Below are positions 54,496 to 63,782 of a DNA stretch of 64,000 nt, one piece after another; positions within the stretch are counted from its first letter, which is position 1; the number at the start of each line of letters is the position of its first letter. The position numbers and the translations under genes were made by a program. The stretch is from Bdellovibrio bacteriovorus (GTDB lineage Bacteria; Bdellovibrionota; Bdellovibrionia; Bdellovibrionales; Bdellovibrionaceae), in NCBI RefSeq assembly GCF_025558485.1, contig NZ_CP102930.1:434001-498000 (forward strand), in the 5' to 3' direction. The notes under the pieces were generated by a model, which saw only the letters and a program-made list of their open reading frames with translations, made no database searches and was not told the DNA's origin.

Positions 54496-54538
54496 GCTAG
54501 CGAGTTATCACTGACGATTCCTCGCTAGCACTTTTTTT
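54496..54538 (+). terminator. Terminator of the merRNA-like transcript
   Basis: A 9-bp perfect stem GCTAGCGAG/CTCGCTAGC followed by a run of seven T (54532-54538). Confidence 0.93.
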
Positions 54539-54590
54539 GGGCTCTGTCTTTTTCAAGACGACTTCGCCCCCAGCACAATCAAAATAAAAA

Positions 54591-55658
54591 CTATTTCTTA
54601 AGAGATACCAGCCAGTTCAATTTATCCGGCTGACTTCCACGTTGAATGGCCGTGATCTCGCTGTAAAGCTCATTGCTTAATGGACCATTTTCATTGTTGT
54701 TGATAACCCAGTCCTTGCCACGGTAGTGCAACACGCCCACAGGCGAAATAACCGCCGCTGTGCCCGTTCCGAAGACTTCCTTAAGTTCTCCCCTGCCCAG
54801 ACGCTCGATCACTTCTGTGATCGTAATACGACGTTCTGTGACCGGCAGCCCCTTAGAACGCAACAGTTCTAAAATAGCATCGCGGGTCCCGCCCGGCAGA
54901 ATACTGCCGTTCAATTCCGGTGTGACGATTTCGTTATCGAAGACAAAGAACACGTTCATGGTGCCGACTTCCTCGATCCCCTGGTGTTCCACGTCCAGCC
55001 ACAAAACCTGTGAATAGCCCTGCTTCTTGGCTTCCAAGGCCGCCTTCAGACTGGAGGCGTAGTTCGCCCCGGCCTTTACAGCCCCCAAACCACCCGGCGC
55101 CGCACGAAGATACTTTTCCTCCGCCCAGATTTTTACCGGCTTGGTCCCTTCAGAATAATAAGAACCCACCGGAGACAAAAGAATAAAGAAAATAGTTTCG
55201 CGCGAAGGACGAACCCCCAAAAACGGTTCCGAACCAATCAACGTGGGACGGATGTACAGGGACGTGTTCGGTTCTTTCGGAATCCAACGTTCATCAACCG
55301 CCACCAGTTCCTGCAAAGCGTCCATGAAAAGCTCCAGCGGAGGAGCTTCCAAACACAGACGAGCGGCCCCGTCGGCCATACGACGGTGATTGAACTCGGG
55401 ACGGAAGAAAACCACTTTGCCGTCCTCTTGACGGAAGACCTTCATACCTTCAAACAGAGCCTGACCATAATGAAAAACAGAAGCCCCCGGGTCCAAAGAA
55501 AGCGGACCATACGGAACAACAGCGGCTTCGCTCCACCCTTTGCCTTCGGTGAATTTTGCCACAAACATGTGATCAGTGAAATATTGCCCAAATCCAAGTT
55601 GATTGGACGGAGGAAGGGCCTTTGGCGATGTCGTCAGAGTCTTGGTAATTGTTGTCAT
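54591..55658 (-). CDS. ilvE: Branched-chain amino acid aminotransferase
   Basis: A fold-type IV PLP enzyme of 355 residues that moves amino groups between glutamate and leucine, isoleucine or valine. The PLP lysine is in GAVKAGANYASSL, and the phosphate-binding and substrate residues are in LDVEHQGIEEVGTMNVFF and FGTGTAAVISPVG. The length is that of the longer, BCAT-like branch (about 350 residues). Starts at the ATG at 55658. It is likely used for amino-acid breakdown from prey. Confidence 0.94.
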   Translation of the reverse strand: MTTITKTLTTSPKALPPSNQLGFGQYFTDHMFVAKFTEGKGWSEAAVVPYGPLSLDPGASVFHYGQALFEGMKVFRQEDGKVVFFRPEFNHRRMADGAARLCLEAPPLELFMDALQELVAVDERWIPKEPNTSLYIRPTLIGSEPFLGVRPSRETIFFILLSPVGSYYSEGTKPVKIWAEEKYLRAAPGGLGAVKAGANYASSLKAALEAKKQGYSQVLWLDVEHQGIEEVGTMNVFFVFDNEIVTPELNGSILPGGTRDAILELLRSKGLPVTERRITITEVIERLGRGELKEVFGTGTAAVISPVGVLHYRGKDWVINNNENGPLSNELYSEITAIQRGSQPDKLNWLVSLKK

Positions 55659-55748
55659 ACCAAGGACCTATCGAACATAGACAGATTGGTCAAACTTCGA
55701 TTGCGGTTTTCACCTTTTAATAGGCTGAATCAGCCCCACGGCCCCGTG

Positions 55749-56513
55749 TTAAAAGATGTCACACGAACCTTGCTCATAAACTTTGTTCACTAAAGCTTGT
55801 GCACGTACTGCCGAAGGGTCATCAGAGGTGTCTGTGGTGATGTCAAATCCCATCAAAACACTGGTGGCACTATTCAAATCAGCAGCTGAATTTGGAAGCC
55901 CCTGACGGTTCATATGTTCCAGTTGTTGAGCCGCCACACAGTCCGCCTGAAGCTCCATGGCCAGTCCACTGGTTGCCAGCAGGTCCTGCATAGACGCCAC
56001 CAGATCACGTCCGGCGGGCCACTGCCCGGCTTTGACCGCATCGTAAATTGTTTTTAGCTGATAGGCTGCGGCCCCCAATGGCAATGGGGTCTTTTGCATA
56101 TTGTGAGCTTTTTCTGAATGCGCCAGTTCATGCGCAATCACGGCAGTCAGTTGCGCAGAAGACAACGCCTCAACAATGCTTTTGGTTAAGAACATGTTGT
56201 TACCAAAACTAAATCCGTTGGGTTCGCCCGGCAGCCCCTGAATAATGATAATGGAAAGCTTATCATAGCGATACTTGAACGCCGGATACTGATAGATTTT
56301 GTGCAATGCCTGCTCGGCTTTCTGTTTGATTTCCGGAGCCTCAATTTCTTTAAACTGCGGATGACTGACCTGACTTGCCGCCATCAAAATACCACGCACC
56401 AACTGTCCCAGATAATAATCGGGCGACACATACTGAGCGACAGACGCTTGTGCCTGAACGGCCATCAAACAAGCCAATACAACCTTAACAGCAAAAACAC
56501 TTTTCCAACGCAT
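55749..56513 (-). CDS. M48 family metalloprotease, secreted
   Basis: A protein of 254 residues with a signal peptide (VFAVKVVLACLMAVQAQAS). The zinc motif HELAHSEKAH is intact and the third ligand is in LAMELQADCVA. It has no TPR or LysM part. The ATG at 56513 has GAGG 6 nt upstream. It may degrade damaged envelope proteins or prey proteins. It ends convergently with no gene, about 90 bp from ilvE. Confidence 0.88.
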   Translation of the reverse strand: MRWKSVFAVKVVLACLMAVQAQASVAQYVSPDYYLGQLVRGILMAASQVSHPQFKEIEAPEIKQKAEQALHKIYQYPAFKYRYDKLSIIIIQGLPGEPNGFSFGNNMFLTKSIVEALSSAQLTAVIAHELAHSEKAHNMQKTPLPLGAAAYQLKTIYDAVKAGQWPAGRDLVASMQDLLATSGLAMELQADCVAAQQLEHMNRQGLPNSAADLNSATSVLMGFDITTDTSDDPSAVRAQALVNKVYEQGSCDIF

Positions 56514-56735
56514 ACACAACCTCGCTCGTGGAATTGTATCCTAGCGATATTCATACCCGCGCCGTGACGAATCTAAAGCCGAGAGACCATCCAATACGCG
56601 CCTAAAACGGTACTGCTGCCGCGAATTGGCCTTTGCCGCTGCTGGTCCCCTGTCAAACATATCAACAGCTCCGACAGTGTCATAACCGCTTGATTTCCCT
56701 TTCAGACTGGCTTCGCCTTTGCTGAAAAAGCGATC

Positions 56736-58556
56736 ATGCGCACTCATGCTTTTAAAATCTTCATTACAGGTCTTTTGATATCCGGTTCTGCCTGGGCTTC
56801 TGATGTTCCGGCATTCTGCAAAACGCCCGTCGTCAGTCTGAAGGATTCTGATCAAAAGATTCTGAATCCCTCCCTGACTGGACATCTTTATCAACGGGCG
56901 TACCTAAAGCTGGCGCAAAGACTGAGCCTTGAAAACCTGAATACCATCGAAGCCTATGCCGCAACCCTAAGCACACGTCTGCAAAAACAACAGATCGAAA
57001 GTTTTAAATCTGTTTTCGCAAAATATGGTCAGGCATCGGACTATGAAAACTTCATTCAAACCCTGAAAAAGACCGATTATTGGAAGCCGGCCACACGCAT
57101 GTCGAACTCTTATGTTGCGGTGGTTGCCGCCCTGGCCCGGCATTTGGGTGAAATCAACCTTACCGACAGTGAAATTGAAAGCCTTTGGATCAGCAACAAC
57201 TGGCCCCGCATCGACGGAACTTCTTTATCCAAAAAATTAGCGGCTATTTCCGGAGCGACAGAAAAGAAACGTCATTTGACGGTGACCGAATTTAATTCCC
57301 TGCTGCGCGGCCTGGGACGTGATTGCACGACCATCACAGACGCCGAAACGCAAAAGAAAATGCGTCAGGATTACTGGCTGACTTTGCGTGAAAATCAGAC
57401 GGCAGATGTCAATGGATCACAGATTGTGGTTCTGGGGCAGGTCTTTGTCGCCATTCCTTCCGTCAAACTGCCAGATCAGCGTCTGAACCCGGGTTCGACT
57501 CAAATTGTGGCACTAAAAAAATACCCCGGCGAAAAATACGAAACGTATATTCAAAAGCGCCACGCCATCAATCAAAAGGCCGATCTGGATGTGATTCGTT
57601 ACTTCCATACCAACTACGGCGATTCCGCCTACGTGGTCGTCGATAAGAAGCAAAAGCAACTGCTTTACTTCCGTCAGGACGGTGTGGAGCTATCCCGCTC
57701 TGCTCTGGAAATCTTTGCCGGGGATGAAATCAACTCCGGTGGTGCGGGAATCTATTTCTATGCGTCACAAGCTTCCGGCTTCCACTTCCTGCAGGCTGAA
57801 CGAGACAATCTGACACGTGCGGTGTTTAAGTCCAATGCTTCAGTGCCAGTGGGAACTCCGGTGTATGTACTGCCGGCAACTGCCGAACATCACTTCCGCA
57901 TCCGCAATCATCGCCTGACTTTTGGTGCAAATAAGGTCTTCCGTAACCGGGTGGCGTATAACTACACACCACTAAACCGCGACTTCAAAAAAGTCGCTAT
58001 CAGCGTCAACCTGAAAGACAGCTTCACCAAAACCTATGTCAAAGCCCTGCAAGACGAGAAAAGCACTCTGATGAGTCTTCTGCGCATCGAGGATGATGAT
58101 TACAACATGCTGGCTCAATTCGCCTTTGGTGTCCTGGCCCCGGAAACCGACTATGGCCAGAACTGGAAATATAAAATCAAGGAACTGGCCCCGGTGCTGG
58201 TGTCTTTGGCAAAAGGGAATGGCTTTGATACGGATGCCAACAGTCGTGGACCGACCCAGATCAAACGCATTCCGGAAGTTATCATTGAACATTATAAAAT
58301 GGAAAAAAGTGATTTGCAGGACCCGCGGTCTGCCGCCATTGCCACACTGGCATTCAGTGCAGACCTGATGAAGGACCTGCGAAACGTGGCGCACTACCAC
58401 CCGGACATCACCGAGGAAACTCTGCAAAGCTACCTGTACTATCTGTATCAGGGACGCCGCTGGGAAATTCGTGAAGCCACAGCGACGCCGGATAAAAACG
58501 CCTCGATCCGCAAGATCAAGAGCGCTATTTCTTTACTGTCAATTCAGGACATTTAG
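56736..58556 (+). CDS. Secreted protein with degenerate YkuD-like and lysozyme-like parts
   Basis: A protein of 606 residues with a signal peptide (AFKIFITGLLISGSAWAS). Residues about 296-405 begin like a YkuD L,D-transpeptidase (YVVVDKKQKQLLYFRQDG, later GTPVYVLP), but the HG and SxGC motifs are missing. Residues about 455-580 (LAPETDYGQNWKYK, NSRGPTQIKRIPEVI) recall the catalytic Glu and SxGxxQ of lytic transglycosylases. The combination suggests a peptidoglycan-binding or cutting protein that has lost its transpeptidase activity. This is inference from motifs and needs a profile search. The last 4 bp overlap the convergent gene at 58553. Confidence 0.65.
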   Translation: MRTHAFKIFITGLLISGSAWASDVPAFCKTPVVSLKDSDQKILNPSLTGHLYQRAYLKLAQRLSLENLNTIEAYAATLSTRLQKQQIESFKSVFAKYGQASDYENFIQTLKKTDYWKPATRMSNSYVAVVAALARHLGEINLTDSEIESLWISNNWPRIDGTSLSKKLAAISGATEKKRHLTVTEFNSLLRGLGRDCTTITDAETQKKMRQDYWLTLRENQTADVNGSQIVVLGQVFVAIPSVKLPDQRLNPGSTQIVALKKYPGEKYETYIQKRHAINQKADLDVIRYFHTNYGDSAYVVVDKKQKQLLYFRQDGVELSRSALEIFAGDEINSGGAGIYFYASQASGFHFLQAERDNLTRAVFKSNASVPVGTPVYVLPATAEHHFRIRNHRLTFGANKVFRNRVAYNYTPLNRDFKKVAISVNLKDSFTKTYVKALQDEKSTLMSLLRIEDDDYNMLAQFAFGVLAPETDYGQNWKYKIKELAPVLVSLAKGNGFDTDANSRGPTQIKRIPEVIIEHYKMEKSDLQDPRSAAIATLAFSADLMKDLRNVAHYHPDITEETLQSYLYYLYQGRRWEIREATATPDKNASIRKIKSAISLLSIQDI

Positions 58557-58891
58557 TATCGCGCCGGACAGGTCACGGTGACTTGCTCCGTTTTTTTCTT
58601 CAGTGACAGGGATAAATCACTGTCACTTTCAGTATGAACAGAAACATCAGCAACGGACAGTGTTGCCAGATAGCGGCCATCCACTTCCACCACGCGGGCG
58701 TTGAAACTTTCCATCTGCTGATCCAGAACCCAGCTGGCCAGATCTGTATTTTCCTTTATTTCCACAGTCAGCTCGGCCTGAATTTCATAGGACCTCGCTG
58801 GGCTGCGATATTCCACAAAACACACCGGATTTGCCGCCAAAGCCACTGACGCCGTCAAAAATGTCACAACAGATAAAACCAGATTTTTCAT
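58553..58891 (-). CDS. Small secreted protein, unknown
   Basis: A protein of 112 residues with a signal peptide (MKNLVLSVVTFLTASVALAA). The mature part begins NPVCFVEYRSPARSY and is beta-rich, with a second Cys at the end (TVTCPARY). No family recognised. AGGTCC-like site before the ATG. It overlaps the end of the convergent gene. Confidence 0.75.
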   Translation of the reverse strand: MKNLVLSVVTFLTASVALAANPVCFVEYRSPARSYEIQAELTVEIKENTDLASWVLDQQMESFNARVVEVDGRYLATLSVADVSVHTESDSDLSLSLKKKTEQVTVTCPARY

Positions 58892-58956
58892 AGGACCTCC
58901 ACAACGAAAGGCCTTATACCCCCGAACGCCGTTATTCTAAATTGAATTATTTTAAA

Positions 58957-58962
58957 TATAAT
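58957..58962 (+). promoter_or_regulatory. Consensus -10 of the LysR gene, near-leaderless
   Basis: TATAAT 17 bp before the ATG at 58980, so the transcript would start about 10 nt upstream of the gene. There is no Shine-Dalgarno in the AT-only leader. An ATTC-N6-GAAT inverted repeat (58934-58947) covers the -35 region and could be the operator for autoregulation. Confidence 0.35.
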
Positions 58963-58979
58963 AATAACATTTTATTATT

Positions 58980-59828
58980 ATGTCCGAACCGAACATTTAC
59001 CACCTGAAATACTTTATCAAAGCTGCGGAACTGGGCAGTCTGGCCGCCGCCGCCAAGTCCCTGAACATCAGTCAGCCCGCTATCAGTCAAGCCATCAGAA
59101 AACTTGAAGAAAATCTGCAATGCGAACTTCTGCTGCATACTAAAAATCGCTTTAAACTGACCGAAGAAGGCCGCCTGTTGCTGGAACGTTCCCGCGGAAT
59201 TTTAAGCCAGCTTGAAGATTTAAAAAGTGATCTTAAGGGCCGTTCTGAAATTGTTTCAGGGCCTTTGACCCTGGCCACGTCCAGCGCGGTGGCGCATTAT
59301 CTGCTGCCTGCACCGTTAAAAAACCTGCTGAAGACCCATCCGTCTGTCACCCCGGAAGTTCATTTTGGTTCGGTTCAGGAAATTATGCAGATGGTTCGTT
59401 CAGGTAAATGCGAACTGGGTCTTGTCATTGACGACAGCCGCCCAACCGGATTTGAAGGAAAATTGTTGGGCGAAGGGGGCTTTCGCTGCATTCAAAAATC
59501 AACAGCCGTTCCTGTTCAACCTCGCTTCCTCAGTACTTTGGAAAGCCCGGGGAAAACTGAATTGGAAAAAGCTTATAAACGCGCCAGCGGTAAAGCAGCC
59601 CTCACCGCTTTGACCGTTGAAAGCTGGGAAGTCATCGCACAAATGAGCCTGCTGGGGCTGGGCGTGGGGTTTGTACCGGACTTTATTGCGGCTTCTCAGC
59701 CTGGAGTAAAAACCATCGAGGAATTTTCAGAATGGGCGGAAAGAATCCGCTACAAGATTTATCTGATTCATCTGGGGGAACATCAGCTTTCAAAGCCCGC
59801 GCGTTTGTTTGTCAAAGCATTGACTTAA
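58980..59828 (+). CDS. LysR-type transcriptional regulator
   Basis: A protein of 282 residues. The helix-turn-helix (LKYFIKAAELGSLAAAAKS, LNISQPAISQAIRKLE) is typical, followed by the effector domain (PLTLATSSAVAHYLLPAPL, then CELGLVIDD). The target and ligand are unknown: no divergent metabolic gene is next to it, only the small secreted-protein gene at 58553. The leader has no ribosome binding site. Confidence 0.93.
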   Translation: MSEPNIYHLKYFIKAAELGSLAAAAKSLNISQPAISQAIRKLEENLQCELLLHTKNRFKLTEEGRLLLERSRGILSQLEDLKSDLKGRSEIVSGPLTLATSSAVAHYLLPAPLKNLLKTHPSVTPEVHFGSVQEIMQMVRSGKCELGLVIDDSRPTGFEGKLLGEGGFRCIQKSTAVPVQPRFLSTLESPGKTELEKAYKRASGKAALTALTVESWEVIAQMSLLGLGVGFVPDFIAASQPGVKTIEEFSEWAERIRYKIYLIHLGEHQLSKPARLFVKALT

Positions 59829-59838
59829 GATGACAATA

Positions 59839-59869
59839 AAAAAGGGACTCTTTCACAGAGTCCCTTTTT
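59839..59869. terminator. Bidirectional terminator between LysR gene and mltD
   Basis: A 12-bp stem (AAAAAGGGACTC with GAGTCCCTTTTT) with a 7-nt loop between two convergent genes. Confidence 0.92.
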
Positions 59870-59894
59870 CTCATTTTGAAATTTCTTTGATCTC

Positions 59895-61493
59895 TTACTG
59901 ATTCACTTCATTTGGGATCACAATACGTGCGCCCACCATGATGGATGCCGGGTTGCGGATATTATTTTTCTGCTTAATATCTGAAACAGCCACATTGTAT
60001 TTCGCAGCGATCACAGAAAGATTCTCTCCACGACGGACAACGTGAACCTTGGCTTTAGGTTTGTTGGACTTCGCCACATCCACAGACGCCTTGGCAATGG
60101 AAGAGCTGCCTGGAGTCGGAACTTTCAGTTTCATGCCCACTTTCAAAACGCGACCGCGTTTGATGTTGTTCATACGCTGAAGTTCAGAAACGCTGGTGGA
60201 ATACTTACGTGCAATCGTGAACAAAGAATCACCGGATTGAACGATATAGTAACGACCATCTCTGCTTACGGTCACTGTTTCAACACTGTTTTGAGTGCTG
60301 GTCGGAGCCGATTTCTTAGCCACCATCGAGCGATTGGAAGAACGGTCTTTCAACGGCGTGCGATCCGGAACCTGAATACGCATGCCCACACGCAATGGCT
60401 TGCGGCGAGGGATATCATTCAGATCACGCAGATAAGCCACAGTGGTACGGTAACGACGAGCCACAGTGCTTAGAGTATCACCGCGACGGATGCGGTAAGT
60501 TTGTGTGTCACCGGAATCAGCGATGAACTGTACGCTTCTTACAAAGCTTTCTGTCGCAGCCACTTTGGCATCATTTGCTGTTGCCGGTGGAACACGCAAA
60601 ACCAGATCACTGCCTTTTAGAATCGCCACTTCACCTTTGAACTTTGGATTCAGAGCTTTGAAATCCTCATAGTTCAAATTCAGTTTTTCAGCCATCAAAC
60701 GCAGGTTCACCGGCTGATTGACTGTGATGTGATCGAATTCAATTGGTGGAAGATAGTCGATGTCATCGAAACCGTATTTCGCAGGATCTTTACCGATCAT
60801 TTTCGCGGCAATGAACTTAGGAACATAGTTGATGGTTTCCGCCGGAAGTCTTTTCTTACGAGCCAGCTCCCAGAAATCACGCGTATAGTGATTCATCACT
60901 TCACGCTTCACGCGGTTTTCACCGACGTTGTAGGAAGCCATCGCCAGATACCAGGATCCGAACACGCTATAAAGACCTTTGAAATATTCAGCCGCTGCTT
61001 GAGTGGCGAAAACCGGGTCACGGCGTTCATCCACGAAGGCGTTGATATCCAAGCCATAACGTTTGCCTGTGCCACGAATGAACTGCCAGTAACCCACTGC
61101 CGACGCATGTGACGTCGCACGGGAACTGAAACCAGATTCAATCAAAGCAATGTAGAAAAGATCTTCAGGAAGTCCGTTGTCACGCAAAACTTTTTTCATC
61201 AGTTTTTCGTAACGAGTGGAGCGAGCCAGATAACGTTCCATATGCGGGCGACCACGACCCTGGAAGTAGGCGATCCATTTCTCAACAAGCGGGTTTACTT
61301 CTGTAGGGATGGATTCCAATTCCTGATCCACCACCTTGGGGCCTTCGGGGTCGGACAAGCGGAACGAGCCAATGTCCTTCAAATCCCCTTCACTGTTGGA
61401 TGCTGAGTTCTTACCAGCATTTGTGCCCAAATCCTTATGAGCACACCCTGCCAAAAAGGCCAGGACCAAACTCAATGTTAAAAGTCTCCTCAT
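59895..61493 (-). CDS. mltD: Membrane-bound lytic transglycosylase MltD-like, three LysM domains
   Basis: A lipoprotein of 532 residues (lipobox LAFLAGC, C17). The transglycosylase domain has the catalytic Glu in YIALIESGFSSRA and SAVGYWQFIRGTGK, then YLAMASYNVGENRV. Three LysM domains bind peptidoglycan (about residues 338-384, 419-464 and 482-528). It cuts glycan strands at the outer membrane. The ATG at 61493 follows GGAGGACTC. It is the second of two transglycosylase genes in a row. Confidence 0.95.
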   Translation of the reverse strand: MRRLLTLSLVLAFLAGCAHKDLGTNAGKNSASNSEGDLKDIGSFRLSDPEGPKVVDQELESIPTEVNPLVEKWIAYFQGRGRPHMERYLARSTRYEKLMKKVLRDNGLPEDLFYIALIESGFSSRATSHASAVGYWQFIRGTGKRYGLDINAFVDERRDPVFATQAAAEYFKGLYSVFGSWYLAMASYNVGENRVKREVMNHYTRDFWELARKKRLPAETINYVPKFIAAKMIGKDPAKYGFDDIDYLPPIEFDHITVNQPVNLRLMAEKLNLNYEDFKALNPKFKGEVAILKGSDLVLRVPPATANDAKVAATESFVRSVQFIADSGDTQTYRIRRGDTLSTVARRYRTTVAYLRDLNDIPRRKPLRVGMRIQVPDRTPLKDRSSNRSMVAKKSAPTSTQNSVETVTVSRDGRYYIVQSGDSLFTIARKYSTSVSELQRMNNIKRGRVLKVGMKLKVPTPGSSSIAKASVDVAKSNKPKAKVHVVRRGENLSVIAAKYNVAVSDIKQKNNIRNPASIMVGARIVIPNEVNQ

Positions 61494-61556
61494 GAGTCCT
61501 CCGACGCAGTTTTCAGGCTACAAAAGTCAGAGGACTTTTTCAATAAAACATCGTCC

Positions 61557-63782
61557 TTATTTTGCCTTTTTAATCAGCAAATCCTGCCATAGGACGGGAT
61601 TTGGGGCATAATTTCCCTTTTCAGAGAGGCGATAGAGCAGGACGTTTCTTAAGATCGCTTTCACATAGAAGCTCGTCTCTGTCCATGGCAACTCATCAAA
61701 CCACAGCTCATCAAGGGGTTCAGAGCTGGGCCTGGAAACTAGTTCGCCAACCTCAGTTCTTCCTTCCATCCACAACTTCATGCGATAGGGTCCTGCGTTA
61801 TAAGCCGCCAAAGCAAATGGCACGCTTCCCTGAAACTGGTCTAACATCTGGGAGATATAAAAAGCCCCCATCGGAATATTTACTTCGGGACGGAACATAT
61901 CATCTGGCAGCTCCACTTTCATTCCCAGCTTGCGCGACACTTCCTGAGCTGTCGGTGGAATCATCTGCATCAGGCCCAGAGCATTGGACGTGGAAACCGC
62001 TTTCAAATTAAAGGCACTTTCCTGACGAGTCAGACTTTTAAACAAAACCGCATCCACACCGTAGCGTTCCGCCTCAGCCTGATACAGACCTGCAAACGCT
62101 TCAGGGTAACCAATCTTTACAAACTGCTCGCGACGCAGACGAGGATCAGCCTCCATCGCTTCATTGATCCAGCGAATGGCCGTAACATACTGCTGACGCT
62201 CCATCATTTTTTCCGCCAGATTCACCTTCAGCGTTGCATCTTTCATAAACGGCATGAAGGAAAGTTCTTCCTGCGCTTCACTGACCCAGCCTGATTCAGA
62301 CAGGGACTTAAAACGCTGCCACGCAGTCTTCTGCGCACCCACGACATAAAATTCATTCGTCAGCGTCGGGGCCTTGTCTTTATTTTCCGGCCAGGTCAGC
62401 TTTCCATCCTGAGCTTCTGCACGCAAACGCAGGCCATAATACGAGAATGGAAAACGATCCATCAAATCTGCCGCCGCCTGTTTGGCACGATCGGATTTAC
62501 TGCCCTGGAACGAACGCACCAGCCAGTACTGCGCATTCAGCTCATAACGATCACGCCCCTGCTGCAACAGTCTTTCCAACAAAGCCGAGGCGTTCGTGAA
62601 TTCTTTTTTGCGATAATAAATCAAGCTGGAACGAAACAGCGCTTCAGCAGCTTCGTCCGACCCCAAATGATTGGTGAAAAGTTTCTTATAAAGATCCAGC
62701 GCCCGGTCATATTGTCCCAGAAAATGGGCGGAGCGACCGGCAATCCACAAAGCGGATGTCGTCGTTGGTGCCGACGGATTTTTACCCATGGCTTTCAAAG
62801 CCAGGGACATCGCTCCGGCAAAGTCGGCACGTCGATGCAGGTTCTGCGCCCAGTCCATCAGGCGTTGTGTGTCGGCTTCTTCCATTTCATTCAAGGCCTT
62901 CACCTTCACCAGATTTTCTGAAAGCGAATTATAAATTTCCAGCGGCTTGTCTTTCAAACGCCGAGCCGCGCGACTGCCCGGGTATTCATTCAGAATCTGC
63001 ACCGAATCCTTCAATGCCGAGATCGGATCATTCTGCTTCAAGGCCGCAGCCACCCGTTCTTCCAACTTTCCTTCTTCACCACTGACTTCCGGAATGCTGA
63101 CGGCGGGCTTCGAGGGCGCCACCACCGTGACTTTCGTGCGGCTGATAAAATCCAGTTTGTCCTGCAAGTATTTTGAATCGCGCTGATCCTGCGCCTGCTC
63201 ATAGAAGAACTGCGCCTGGGCATAATTATTATCCAAAAGCGCCAGATCCCCCAAAAGCTGATAAGCCCGGGCCTTTTGATCTTTGTTTAAGGAATAAGAC
63301 CCCGCCAGCAGGGCATCAATGCCACCGGCAGCAGTTTTAATTTTACGGCTGACCTGATCTTCAAGAGCCGCAAGTTTCAAGCTGACATAAGCCTTTGCCA
63401 AATTGACAGACCATGGGCCCTCCTGCATCAGATCCTTATGCGCTTCCAAAGCACTTAAGGCCCTGTCCACCGCAGCACGGTCTTTAACTTTGTTCTGCGC
63501 GCCTTCCAAGCAGTGCAGCCAGCTTGTTGCCACCCAGCCACGCAAGTCCTTGCGTGCATTAAATACCTGAGGCGCCAGCCTGGAACATTCCGCCCACTTC
63601 AAATGAATCTCGTAATCTTTCAGCTGCGACAAAGCGGAAAGCTTCACTTTCTTTCTTTCTGACGTCTCCTGATACAGATTCACCACATTGCCAGAGAGTT
63701 CTTTTTTCACATCAATTTTATGAACCTGTGCCATCGCAGTTGAACCAAGTAAAAGACCGGCAAATACAAAATTCTTTTTCAC
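61557..63782 (-). CDS. slt: Soluble lytic transglycosylase, Slt70-like
   Basis: A periplasmic enzyme of 741 residues. A signal peptide (NFVFAGLLLGSTAMAQ) precedes a long helical superhelix (about 50-560) with TPR-like repeats, and then the catalytic domain: Glu in LTRQESAFNLKAVS (about residue 587), NALGLMQMIPPTAQ, and ALAAYNAGPYRMKLW. It cuts glycan strands to 1,6-anhydro ends. The start is GTG, overlapping the stop of the upstream gene by 4 bp (GTGA). Confidence 0.95.
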   Translation of the reverse strand: MKKNFVFAGLLLGSTAMAQVHKIDVKKELSGNVVNLYQETSERKKVKLSALSQLKDYEIHLKWAECSRLAPQVFNARKDLRGWVATSWLHCLEGAQNKVKDRAAVDRALSALEAHKDLMQEGPWSVNLAKAYVSLKLAALEDQVSRKIKTAAGGIDALLAGSYSLNKDQKARAYQLLGDLALLDNNYAQAQFFYEQAQDQRDSKYLQDKLDFISRTKVTVVAPSKPAVSIPEVSGEEGKLEERVAAALKQNDPISALKDSVQILNEYPGSRAARRLKDKPLEIYNSLSENLVKVKALNEMEEADTQRLMDWAQNLHRRADFAGAMSLALKAMGKNPSAPTTTSALWIAGRSAHFLGQYDRALDLYKKLFTNHLGSDEAAEALFRSSLIYYRKKEFTNASALLERLLQQGRDRYELNAQYWLVRSFQGSKSDRAKQAAADLMDRFPFSYYGLRLRAEAQDGKLTWPENKDKAPTLTNEFYVVGAQKTAWQRFKSLSESGWVSEAQEELSFMPFMKDATLKVNLAEKMMERQQYVTAIRWINEAMEADPRLRREQFVKIGYPEAFAGLYQAEAERYGVDAVLFKSLTRQESAFNLKAVSTSNALGLMQMIPPTAQEVSRKLGMKVELPDDMFRPEVNIPMGAFYISQMLDQFQGSVPFALAAYNAGPYRMKLWMEGRTEVGELVSRPSSEPLDELWFDELPWTETSFYVKAILRNVLLYRLSEKGNYAPNPVLWQDLLIKKAK

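Larger units (their letters stand above)
54080..54538 (+). ncRNA. merRNA-like RNA with a c-di-GMP-I aptamer
   Basis: An intergenic region of about 460 bp with no long gene, dense in local stems (for example GACTTAC/GTAAGTG near 54100, AGAGG/CCTCT near 54225, CACCT/AGGTG near 54429). Its 3' part is a c-di-GMP-I (GEMM) aptamer (54328-54418), and it ends in a strong terminator (54496-54538). Bdellovibrio bacteriovorus has an RNA called merRNA, a c-di-GMP riboswitch RNA massively expressed in attack phase; context, size and aptamer all fit. It may store or sense c-di-GMP and not control a gene, since a terminator follows and no gene reads on. The 5' end is estimated. Confidence 0.8.
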
